This document shows positions 33,041 through 43,999 of a DNA stretch of 64,000 nt, piece after piece (position 1 is the stretch's first letter; every line of letters starts with the position of its first letter). The notes beneath the pieces are model-generated. The model had not been told where the DNA came from and searched no databases. It was given only the letters and a program-made list of their open reading frames with translations. The stretch covers positions 248,001 to 312,000 of the forward strand of contig NW_024882307.1 in the NCBI RefSeq assembly GCF_019059575.1. The letters are read 5' to 3'. A program made the position numbers and the translations under genes. The DNA is from Amphibalanus amphitrite. Its lineage: Eukaryota; Arthropoda; Thecostraca; Balanomorpha; Balanidae.

Positions 33041-33986
33041 TTAACCCTCGCACGACCAGGCCATTTCTCATAACACGAACGACCAGGGGGGGTTGTTACG
33101 ACCCCCCCTGGCGTTTCGAAACGGAAGGTCGTAGAGCTTAGCGGAAAAAAACAACGGATTGCTCTCAACGAGATCTCGCGATTGGTGGTATATTTTTTGG
33201 TCATAGGTCAACATTTGACCTACTTATGACCGGTCAAAGGTCAAATTTTCCGAAAAAATCAAACTTTTTCAACTTTCCGCGGCGATTGCGGCAAAACGGT
33301 GGGAGATATCGACTTGAAACCTTCACTATCGTGTTCCTTGATCAATTCTCTATCGTTTGGTATGTATTTCGTTTCCCTAGTTCTAAAAATGGCGCGTTGG
33401 GAGCGCTGGAAGTCGGCAAGGTCACAGTCGGCGGCAGAAATTCGAAAAATCAAAATTTAAATTTTTGAAATCTGATTGTATTTTTGGATTTGGGAGGTCC
33501 ATTTGCTCCCTATAGAAGCTAATATTGCTGCATATTCCCATTGAGGTGACAAGAATTAGCAAAATAGTGGTTCGGGCGCTTTCAAAAATAGTACCGGACG
33601 CTGTTCCTCTTGTGACGTCATAGCTCCGTGACCTGACCTGACCCGGTCAATTTTCTTGCACCACACGACAGCCAATGCTTGCCCCAACATGCATGGGAAG
33701 TTTCATCATGATCCATCAAACAATGTGGGTATCACTGGCAGAAAACCTAGGGATTCGGCGCACACGTTTGGTAACTGTCGGCCGGAGGCTGTACCTCTTA
33801 TGACGTCATAACTCCGTGACCTGACATGACCCGATCAATTTTTTTCGGCAAAAGATGCGCAAAGGTTGCCCCAGAGGGTATTGAAAATTTCAGCCCGCTA
33901 CGACAAGCCTTTTAGCGTGCACTTCGAAAAAACCTCAGGGGGGGGGGGGTGATACACCCCCCCCCCCCTAGGCGTTCTAGGGTTAA
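33041..33986. mobile_element. piggyBac-like TTAA element, 946 bp (family T2)
   Basis: The left end is TTAACCCTCGCACGACC and the right end GGCGTTCTAGGGTTAA. Hairpins GGGGTTGTTACGACCCC (near 33090) and GGGGTGATACACCCC (near 33944) lie just inside. It is closely similar, and equal in length, to the copy at 38075-39020, in the same orientation. Confidence 0.88.
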
Positions 33987-34164
33987 AACGATCATTCTGT
34001 CTACGTTTATCAATAGGGTCGTTAAAACAGCTCATGATCCCTTATGTCAGCGCTGTCATGTACATTATGAATGCCTATGAGTTGGATTCATTTATGAGCC
34101 TAGCCATTCTTGATGTTCATTCCTGGCTGTTCAATGTCCGTACGTCTGTCCATTTTGCTGAGCT

Positions 34165-34170
34165 AATAAA
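34165..34170 (+). terminator. Candidate polyadenylation signal AATAAA
   Basis: This is the first AATAAA on the plus strand found after the peroxidase-like stop codon, followed by a T/G-rich stretch. If used, the 33041-33986 transposon lies within the 3' UTR. Confidence 0.3.
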
Positions 34171-34247
34171 TTTTAAGAAATCAGTCTGTTTTATCTGAGT
34201 GCACAAATTAATATTTTGTGATAGCTGTCGGCTTTTGCGATGCATTA

Positions 34248-35443
34248 TTAACCCGCGCGGGGCTGGGGTCTCCAGCCGAACGCGCGGGGCTGGAGGGGGG
34301 GGGGTAAATTTTACCCCCCCCCCCCCTGTTATCTCCCGAACTAATGGTCCGATTTGGAAAACTCAAACGCCAATCGAAAGCTCTCATCACGAACTACTAA
34401 AAACATGTACTTAATTTAAAGTTTGAGGTCAAGGTCAAGGTCAGGTCAAGGGTACAAATTGCAAGTTTCTACAGTATCGGCCTTGCACCGTACCTAGTTG
34501 CCGAAGCATGGAGTCATGGACTGAGACTGATCGCCCAAAACGTGTTCTTAGGCTACAAAGACAATATTCGTTGCATACAATATCATTTAGAGGTCAAGGT
34601 CAAGGTCAGGTCAGGTCAGGTCAGGTCACCAAAAAACAAAATATAGAAAAGGGCATGTGCGACACATGTTTTATGGGTCATTTTACTCATAGAATTCAAT
34701 AGACACACTCAATAAGTGATATGGACCACATCTGGATGAATTTCAGGTCGAGGTCAGGTCAAGGTCAGGTCAAGTGAGGTCAAATTTTGAAGTTGGTTGT
34801 TAAGGCCTAAAAAGGTGTCTATCTGATGCAGTTTTTCACGGCGAATCAAATGGTGCTATTTTTGTTTCCGTACGAGGTCTAGAACTTCCAAAAAAGTCAT
34901 TTTTCAAAAATTTTGTGTGTCGTGACGTCATAAAATTTTGAATAACTCCCACATTTTTGAACCGATTCTTCTAAAATTTGGTATGTAGGTGCACATAGAC
35001 CACTTCTCTGACATATATTCCGGTTTTTTCGATAGACTCAAATTTTTGGATTTTATAATGATTTTCCCAAAAAAATCAGTTTTTTGAAAAAATTTAGGCC
35101 AAAATCCAAAATTTTCAAAAAACCGAGATAGCCATTTGATAGACAAAGAAAAATTACGTATAACCTTTTTTGTTACGTCTTGATTCCTTTAAAAATGAAG
35201 ATGTTAGCGGCGTTTGAACTTTTGCCGTTTTTGAGGCGAAAATGGCGAACATGACGTCACTAAAACGTCAATTTCTCAAAAATTTTCCGACGGATTTCGC
35301 TCAAATTTTCAGGGGACGTGTCACATTGATGTAAGAAAAGGTACTGAAAGTTTGGCGGCGCTGCGCGCCGCCGTTTTTGAGATATCGCAAAAATTCGCGA
35401 GGGGGGTAAAATTTACCCCCCCCCCCAGCCCCGCGCGGGTTAA
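34248..35443. mobile_element. piggyBac-like TTAA element, 1,196 bp (family T3)
   Basis: The ends are TTAACCCGCGCGGGGCTGG and CAGCCCCGCGCGGGTTAA. Hairpins GGGGTAAATTTTACCCC (near 34305) and GGGGTAAAATTTACCCC (near 35403) sit just inside. Long runs of AGGTCA half-sites occur at 34425-34450, 34590-34628 and 34745-34790. It is the same length as 62072-63267, which is inverted relative to it. Confidence 0.9.
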
Positions 35444-35661
35444 TTGTCGGCCATGGTATGATTTACTACACTTGACTTCCACCAGGGAAAGCGCATTGTT
35501 TTGCACGGGTAAACAAAGGATGCGCAAAGTTGTTTCAGATGAGTTGAACCACGTTGAACAAATCGAGCAGCATTACCGTCGATGCGACACGGAATGAACA
35601 TGACAGACCACATGTCACAGAGTCCTGCATACCTATACTATAAACAACATTATGTAGTGTT

Positions 35662-36723
35662 ATAACCCTCGCCGGCACGGAAGGGGGGGGGGTGATGCAC
35701 CCCCTTCCTAAGGTTTTTCGCAAATAACTCGCGTAAAAAGCAGCCGATTGCTACAAAACTTTCAGTACCCTCGCATTGATCAATTTTACACCTACCTTGA
35801 AAATTTCATTACCCTGACTCAAATGATCTTTGACCTGTGACATAGGTACTTTCCGAGACCATGTTTAGCCGGATTCGCGATTCGGCGTATGTCGGCTCGC
35901 ATTACCCGCGCGTTTGCAAGCTTTTCGTGGTTTGAAACGTTCAAACATGTGGTTCGATGTTGCTCCCATGCATTTGAGTGGATGTCAAGGTCACCTGAAG
36001 GTCAGGTCAGGTCATTGACCTTTGGGGACATCGGCTCACTTTTTCGAGTTTTACATGTTTCTAGGCTAGTTTTTTGGAGCTGAATTCGAAGTTAGCAACC
36101 ATTTGAACATTTACTAAGTAGTTTTGGTGCCTTCGTAACATGCTACGAAGCTGTCAGAGGCGGTTGACACGTATTACGAATACCCATCACAATCCCTACC
36201 GGTTGACCTGACCTGACCTGACCCGACCTGGTCTAAATGCTTAAAGACATCATCTCTGATCAAAACTTACACGATATTCGTGATCAGCACCCCGGAAAAC
36301 CACATAGCAGCCACACTTTACGACTTTCTAACATGTCCTGATTTTTCCGCTTTTCGGGTCATTGACCTGACCTGGAAGGTCACCCGATGACCTAGGACCT
36401 TAAAATTGGGTATCATCGGCTTTGTCTCGTGACGGGCAACACGCTCGTTGTTTCCGCGAAGCTCTAGCTCGATCAGGGGCCAAACGCGAGGGGGGGTCGT
36501 ACCAACTCCCTCCCCCCTTGTGCCGTCGAAGGACGCAAAATGGCCTGTGCCGGCGAGGGTTAAAATTTGGGTATCATCGGCTTCCTCTTGTGACGGGCAA
36601 CACGCTCGTTTTTTTCCGCGAAGCTCTAGCTCGATCAGGGGCCAAACGCGGCTGGTCGTACCTCCCCCCCCCCCCATTTGTGCCGTCGAATGACGCAAAA
36701 TGGCCTGTGCCGGCGAGGGATAA
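35662..36723. mobile_element. Family T1 element in reverse orientation with ATAA flanks and a duplicated right end
   Basis: The left end is ATAACCCTCGCCGGCACGG and the outer right end GCCGGCGAGGGATAA, so ATAA flanks both sides. An extra internal copy of the right 158 bp ends GCCGGCGAGGGTTAA at about 36549-36563. The interior is the reverse of the 7377 and 21085 copies. The left hairpin is GGGGGTGATGCACCCCC. Confidence 0.82.
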
Positions 36724-37643
36724 TGTGTTAGCTGACTTATAAGGGTCAATTCGGAATACATTTATCTTATCAAAAACGGTTGATCATATAATTTAAAAAT
36801 TGGGCGTCAGCAAATGAAGAACGTTGAAGAAACTTCTTTTATGCATTCTTTTGTGAAGGTTTACAATTGCAATATTTGCAGTTCCTATGCCATCCCCTTA
36901 TTCCGGCTATATGTATCTGCGCACATACTTATGAAACACATTCACCGTTACATATAACGTACCGCATCTATGTAGGTGTGTACTTTGTACATCTCAACTA
37001 CAAGTCATTGCACTGTAACACACATTGCATATCAGATGAGCCAGATTTTGCAACAGCGAGCATCCGAGCAATGGAGACTGAGATTGAGATAGCCTACACG
37101 CCCCAGTTAAAGTGGAGCTCAAACTCTTTAGTGTGTGCCCCTTATCAAAACAGCACTGCGTAGACTGTGTGTATCCAAGTACAGCGCTGCCCGTTATACG
37201 CCTATCTAAGTAGTGCGATGACTGGGTGTATCGTTAGGCCTTCCCTGGACACGTGCCAGTCGTGGAGATGTAACAGACGCAATTTATTGTTGGTGATCAT
37301 CTGGATCCATAATCTCGTTCCGAACCCGCTGAACTAAAAAAAAAAATGTTTATTGTAGATTTTTGTAAAGGCATTTACCCTCACGTCTACTTACGACTTA
37401 CGACTTACTTGCGTTATTTTGCTATGGGTTACATGACCGACCCTGGGATCCGGCGAGCTGCGGTTTTGTGGTAACTGGAAGAGTTAATCATAGTACACTG
37501 GAGGAAAACGCAGGACCCAGATGATCTTGGTAGAGTAAGTATTTCCGTTTACGGAGACCAACTTTAAGTATAACGTGATTATATTCTTAGTATTACGTGT
37601 AATGCGCCTTGGGTTATTTTAATGTGACGTAGAACCAACACAC
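36724..37643. other. No gene recognised
   Basis: AT-rich sequence with no convincing open frame. One stretch at 36867-37163 is open but matches nothing known to me. Confidence 0.45.
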
Positions 37644-37646
37644 TTA

Positions 37647-39346
37647 AGGCGGCCGCACACTGGGCCATTCGGCGGGCGAGATTCCGCAAAAGCGGAATGT
37701 CGCGGGCGACATTCCTACAGCGGCTTTCCGCTTGTTTTCAGCAGTTTACAGGACCATTCGGCGGTGCGATTTTCTACTTATTTCAGGAACTTTATGTGAA
37801 ACATTTTATGATAAATATAAACGAATGCAAACTAAATACATGTAAGCAAATACAATATTTGCTTATTTAATGCGATTATGCTATATTTCTGTACAATAAA
37901 GTTTTGAATGTCTATTAATTTGACATAATTTCTGGAGGAAGTTGCAAAAAAATAAAGCTCGTGATTAATGTAAACATCCGTGTTTGTCGACAAATGCAAG
38001 AAACCTAAAGACAATTGTGGAGAGGCACATAGTAACCCATTATTTGAATAACCAATGAAGTGTATAAAAACCATTTAACCCTCGCCCGTAAACGGCGATC
38101 TGCCACCTTCGCCCATGCAGGGGGGGGGTTGGTGCGACCCCCCCTTGGCGTTTGAAAACGGAGCGTCGTAGAGCTTAGCGGAAAAGACCAACGGATTGCT
38201 CTCGCCAAGATCTCGCGATTGGTGGTATATTTTTTGGTCCTAGGTCAACATTTGACCTACTTTTGACCGGTCAAAGGTCAAATTTTCGGAAAAATAGACT
38301 TTTTTCAACTTTCCGCGGCGATTGTGGCAAAACGGTGGGAGATATCGACTTGAAACCTTCACTATCGTGTTCCTTGATCAATTCTCTATCGTTTGGTATG
38401 TATTTCGTTTCCCTAGCTCTAAAAATGGCGCGTTGGGAGCGCCGGAAGTCGGCAAGGTCACAGTCGGCGGCAGAAATTCGAAAAATCAAAATTTAAATTT
38501 TTGAAATCTGATTGTATTTTTGGATTTGGGAGGTCCATTTGCTCCCTATAGAAGCTAATATTGCTGCATATTCCCATTGAGGTGACAAGAATTAGCAAAA
38601 TAGTGGTTCGGGCGCTTTTCAAAAATAGTACCGGACACTGTTCCTCTTGTGACGTCATAGCTCCGTGACCTGACCTGACCCGGTCAAGTTTCTTATACCA
38701 TATGATAGCCAATACTTGCCCCAACATGCATGGGAAGTTTCATCACGATCCAACAACCGATGTCCGTACCACCGGCAGGAAACCTCGGGCGTTAGCACTC
38801 AGTTTGTGAAAATCCGGCCGGAGGCTGTTCCCTTTGTGACGTCATAACTCCGTGACCTGACATGACCCGGTCAAATTTTTTTTTTATCAAAAGATGCGCA
38901 AGGTTTGCCCCATAAGGTACCCAAAATTTGGCGGCGCTGCGCGCCGCCGTTTTTGCACTATTTCCGAAAAACCTCAGGGGGGGTTGCACCAACCCCCCCC
39001 CCTACATGGGCGAGGGTTAATATGAGGAAAGAAGTGCCACTACGATTTTTTATCAAGTGAAGTCTATTTCTCGGCTGCTCCATCAATAGTTGGTGAGTTT
39101 CAAGTTCCACAATTTCGGGTGTCCGCGGCGTCGCCGCGGAAAAAGCTGAACCGGTCCAGCTTTTTCCGCAACTCCGCGGCTGTTCGCGCGCATGCGCACT
39201 CTACCCGCGGACAGCTAGCTGGCAGCGGTCGGCTGATAATTTTGTCGTTTCGGCAGCCGATTCGGCGTCCACGAAAGCGTAATGTCGCCACGGAATTGGG
39301 TTTTTGCGGAATGTCGCCCGCCGAATGGCCTAGTGTGCGGCCGCCT
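37647..39346. mobile_element. PIF/Harbinger-like non-autonomous element with a nested TTAA element
   Basis: Inverted ends AGGCGGCCGCACACTGGGCC and, on the right, GGCCTAGTGTGCGGCCGCCT are flanked by TTA on both sides (37644-37646 and 39347-39349). A TTA duplication with G/C-rich ends fits the Harbinger group. Without the nested 946-bp element (38075-39020) it is about 750 bp. CGGAATGTCGC motifs recur near both ends. Confidence 0.78.
38075..39020. mobile_element. piggyBac-like TTAA element, 946 bp (family T2)
   Basis: The ends are TTAACCCTCGCCCGTAAACG and CATGGGCGAGGGTTAA. Hairpins GGGGTTGGTGCGACCCC (near 38121) and GGGGTTGCACCAACCCC (near 38979) lie inside the ends. It is a near-identical relative of 33041-33986. 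Confidence 0.9.
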
Positions 39347-39349
39347 TTA

Positions 39350-40160
39350 GGCCTACTCGTACGTTCGTCTACAGTGTCCAGCAGGACTTGAATAAGCTCA
39401 GTTTTTCAGCGTAGTGAGTTGAGCTGGCATATAAATCGTTCATGACATTGCAGAATCCTTTCTGTACTTAAAAAAACATGGCTTTTCGTGATCTTCAGCA
39501 TTTTGTTCTGTTTGAGGAAAACACCGAGCTATTGCCAATTTTGAATGCTGCAAAATGACATATGTATATGCTGCAGAATGGCATATGTATATCCCGAATG
39601 TCCCTTCCCTTAGCATCCGTCAGTGGAGTTCATTCCCGGAAACAAAAACATTTCCCAAGTCCAAAGATCACCCATGCTAGCGCTTATAGTGTTACGCACT
39701 AAAATTACTCACGCGATGCACAAAGGCATTCCATGAGCGAAAATCGTGCATTTCTTGGCAGAAAAATCGTTCAACACTTACTTTAAAAAAAACTGCGTGG
39801 GTAAAGAATGACTAAGAATACTACTTTGCATGCTTTTATGCCGTAAACCGGTGCAAAAGTCGGTGGAAGGAACTGTATGCCACACAACATGCATTCAATC
39901 AGTTATCCTAAGCTTGTCTTATCGTTGATGGATCGAATAGCTTCAATAACAGTGCCGTCCGCGGTCCGCGGACGGCAACAGTTCCGCGCTAATTCCGCTC
40001 GCACGTGTCCAAATGACACCGATCTGTGCCCGTCTGCGGCACTGTGGGCAGCCGGATCGCGCGTGCTGCCCCCTCCCCCCCCCCACGGCCTCAGCTCCGG
40101 CTTTAGCGTTAATCACCACACCGCAGAAATACAGGAATGTCCACATTCTGCACGGAGCGG
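39350..40160. other. No gene recognised
   Basis: The GC content rises after 39950 with CpG-rich sequence. No open frame with a recognisable motif is present. Confidence 0.45.
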
Positions 40161-40442
40161 TCACTGACCTGCATTGTTGCGCCGCTGCGCCGCAGATTCA
40201 AACCGGCCGCGCTGGCTGTCCGGAGCGCGGTGCCAGAGGCTGTACGGCGGCGCTGTCAGGCGGTGTACGCGCCGAATTAGGTTAATGTTGGTGCGGCGGT
40301 GGGACGGAGGGCGGCAGTCGCAGACGGGGCGGCGGCCGGAGCGTGTGTGCGTGTGTGTGGTCCGCGGTCACGTGGCGAATAAAGGAACGGGCGACGTGCT
40401 CCTGACGGACAGATTGGGCTGTTTTGGTGGTTGGCTTCAAAG
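40161..40442 (+). promoter_or_regulatory. CpG-rich candidate promoter and first non-coding exon
   Basis: This GC-rich, CpG-dense stretch contains TCACGTGGC and ends TTCAAAG|GTGAGT, a near-consensus splice donor with the intron starting at 40443. It could be the 5' UTR exon of the zinc-finger gene 11.7 kb downstream or of an unseen gene; nothing proves transcription. Confidence 0.25.
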
Positions 40443-43420
40443 GTGAGTTCAGGGAGTGTGCGGCACAATGAGGGGTGGGACTTAAACCATTTTGGGATAC
40501 TTGGTGATTGAGTTTGATAGAAATATGATATTACTAATGGTGTAAATGGGAACTGTTCTTGTATCTTTGTTATTACCACCAAAATCTGCATGCCCGATGT
40601 AATGATTGGTAAACAAGTGCAAAGCTTGTTGGCAATCACACGTCTTTCCTGTCCCGGTCAATGGGAAATCGACACATTTCGTCTTTTTATGAATGTCATG
40701 GATTGTTTTGTCATTTAAATATTTCTAGGAATCTTCGCTGGAGGTTTGAAATGTCTTGCATGGAAATGTTTGAAACTCAAAAAACATGAATTTGATAAGG
40801 TTACATTGATGAAGCATGGCTTGCTTAGTACGCCTAAGCGATCTTATAAAGTAATGATTCAGTGATCTTTATATTATATCATCTATCTTCAACTTTTTTT
40901 TACTTGAGTTATCCACACATCCCGCAAGGTTGCAACACCCATAGAGCTTCCCGGTTCCACTATGACCCAGTGTTACACATCATTTCTTTTACAACAATGG
41001 CAACCTTCATTGTCTCCCCAGATTATCAAATACCCCACACCCTATTAGACACCTGTCCGTCCCTCTTGGACCAGACACGTCACAGCGGCAGTCCTACGGA
41101 CTCCCGGCAGCGGAACGAACGGTGTGCCAGAAACGGGAGCCGGCGGCTGTCCGATGTCCCACTGCCGCCGCCGCCTCCGCCGCCGCACGCGCAAAGTCAC
41201 GGCCATCGCCGGCGGCGCACAGTGTCCCGGATAGCGGCACAGAGCGGCCCGTGGCCTATTCAAACGCACCGGCCGCCGCCGGCTGAAAGACATATGGTGA
41301 CTCGGCTACAGAAGGATGGAATCAGATCCTGGTGACGACCTGGATGGATGGACGTCTGGAGTTTGATTTGCTACCTGCTTATCATTGTCATTTGATGGTT
41401 TGAGTTCTTGTCGGATGCGGCCATAGAAGGGATGCGGATTTAGTGGTTGTTTATCTACCCGCATGGCTTGGAAGTTACGATTTGAATCCAGCCCAGCGTC
41501 TTACTTATCAGCGGTTCAGTGGCATTCATTGCATTGGTTCGTAGCATCTAACGTAGATGGAGAACATTGATATGCAAAGGAGTCGTGCAAGGCGGGTGCA
41601 ATCACAGCAGGATGCAGGAAGGAGTCCAGCGTTCTGCTTACATAATCAAGTAGCTTCTCTAGGTGCTCGCATCCTACTCTACGGTATCGGGTACGCTCGT
41701 GGCACATATCTTTATGCTAACTGTAAGCCACTTCTGCAAAGGGAGAGAGACACAGATTGAATGCTGTAGATCCATTGCCTCACAGCATCCCTTGATTCAC
41801 CATTTGAATCCCAAAGAGCAGCTCCAGGCCGCACGTGTCAAAGAGTCGCCCTCGGCCGTCTCGGGTAGCAAAGTAGCACATCCGGTCGGATCTGGCGGCG
41901 GCAGCGGGCCTTCCTCCGCGCAGCGAGCCGCACCGCCCGGCCGCAGGTTAACGGACCACGGCCCGACATTGTGCCCACCGAGTGACTTGCACGAATGGAC
42001 CGAATCTAGTGACCCACTGCTGCTGTGGTGGCGTCTGCGGTGGCGGCGATGGAGGCGCCGATTCGTGGGAAACAGGTCTCCTGTAGTCAGCTCGGACCAT
42101 TCAACAGTCGCTGCTTTTCGAATGGCGGTGTGAATGAGACGAACCATTCGATCATGCCGATTGAATGGGGCTGGTGGTGATGCGTCATCATTTGTGGGTC
42201 ACATTAGTCATGGACTATTATTGACCTGCTCAAAGGCAGTACCGTCGAGGTGTTTCCCCGGGCTGAATGTTCGTGTGAACCCGGCCTTTTTGTGTGGCCT
42301 TGCTGCTTATTTCCGTTGTAATGGGCCGGTTTGCGGTGAACATGCACGTCGCTGCTATATCGGTAACACAAATGTCTGACAAATATGGAAGCAAACCACG
42401 AGTAGTGGCCTGTAGATCGCATTTCCAATGCGATATAGCATTTGTAAACTAGATAAATCGTCCTGCTGCGTGACTGATACCTCAAAACAAAGGCCCAAGT
42501 AAGCTTTTTGTCAGTTAAACTAAAGTCAATCTTTTGCATGGAGCATCGTGACTGACCTGCATAACTTTTAGCAGCTTTTGAGCAAGTTTTGAAACCGAAC
42601 AAAAACACATGCACCGTTAGCAAATGACGTAGCATGTCCTTCCAAAACACGTCATCCTATTGATTGACAACCTCCAATATATTGATTACCTCACAACGCC
42701 CTTCTCTATTCAAACGCATCCATCCATCACGTCTCCAACGGACATCCCGACCGCATGTTCCGCCCGCCGACCGCCGCGGGGTCAAACACCGGCCCGCTGG
42801 CAGCGTGTCGGTGCAGTCGGCGGCGGCGGAGCGGGCTGACCTCAATCCAACGGCCTCGATCGGGGTCAGGCGCGCTCCACGCTGCCCGTGCAGACGGACC
42901 GGTCCCGTCTGCTGCAGCAGCCGACCCAACCCGTCCGGAAACAGCCCTCGGCGGCCGAGCGACCGGCCTCGACCGGCCCAGCCCGGCTGGAGCCGACTCG
43001 ACCCGGGAGTCTGACCAACCCCCGTCCGTATAAAATGGCCCTCGGCGGCCGAACGACCGGCCTCGACCGGGTCCAGCCGAGTCCAACCGACCCCCGTCCG
43101 TACAAAATGGCCCTCGGCGACCGACCGACAGAATCGGACAGGCAATGACCGACCCCGTCCCTTTGTCTGTATTTCATATCGTAAACCCGTCCGCCTGTGT
43201 GTCCGATCGCCATTTCTTCAGCTCGTATGGGAAGCTACCGTTTCGCTCTGATGTGGACCGCATTGGCCATCGATTTGCGGCTTTTTCAGTAATTGTGTGC
43301 GCCGTAAAAGCGTTTTAGTGGCGATCAACTCAACACCGTTGAGTTGTTCTCGTTTATCCTCTCGGCATTGTTTTATTCACATCGTGAGAGAATTTCGAGG
43401 TCCAGATGCTCACCAGATTC
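40443..43420. other. No gene recognised; short GC-rich tandem motif near 42945-43125
   Basis: A 60-65 bp unit with CCGTCCGTA(T/C)AAAATGGCCC and CGACCGGCCTCGACCGG is repeated two to three times near 42945-43125. Otherwise only shadow open frames are present. Confidence 0.45.
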
Positions 43421-43479
43421 ACGCCAGATAACTTGATTTTACTCTTCTCATTCTGCTGCGTGACCCCTCTCCATGCTGG

Positions 43480-43990
43480 CTATACTGCCCTAGCCTCCAG
43501 TGCAGTCTCCCAGCTGGTATCCAGGTCCGGTGTTATGCCCTTAGCCTCCACTGCAGTCTCCCATAGCGGCCGTCGCATTGGTGTTAGTGTCCTACTGCCC
43601 ATTGCAGTTTCCGGTTCTTGGTATTATCTGTCTATTCTCTACTGCAGTCTCTATGAGCGGCCGCCGGGCTGGTGTTAGGGCCCTACTGCCCACTGCAGTC
43701 TCTCGGTTTTTGGTGCTATTTACCGACTCTCTAATGCAGTCTCTCGTAGTGGCCGCCCTACTGGTGTTAGTGCCCTACTGTACACTGCAGTCTCCTAGTT
43801 TTCTGGTGTTACGTATCTACTCTTTCCTGCAGTCTCGTACAGCAGACGCCCCACTGGTGTTAGTGCCCTACTGCCCAATGCAGCTCCCTAGTTTCTGGTG
43901 TTGCTTACCTACTCGATATCGCAGTCTCCTTCCTCACAGTACCTGGTGATATGCTCCCTTGCATCAGTGCAGTCTCTGTCCGGCTGATAT
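43480..43990. repeat. Minisatellite with CTGCAGTCTC and GGTGTTAGTGCCCTACTG motifs
   Basis: Degenerate units of about 95-100 bp each contain a (C/A)TGCAGTCTC motif and CTGGTGTTAGTGCCCTACTG; around five are visible. Open frames across the array are repeat artefacts. Confidence 0.7.
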
Positions 43991-43999
43991 GCCACTGCC

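Noticed and set aside
40862-41335. Plus-strand frame of 157 codons with a proline-rich stretch
   Set aside because: Low-complexity GC-rich sequence, open on the opposite strand too; no family signature.
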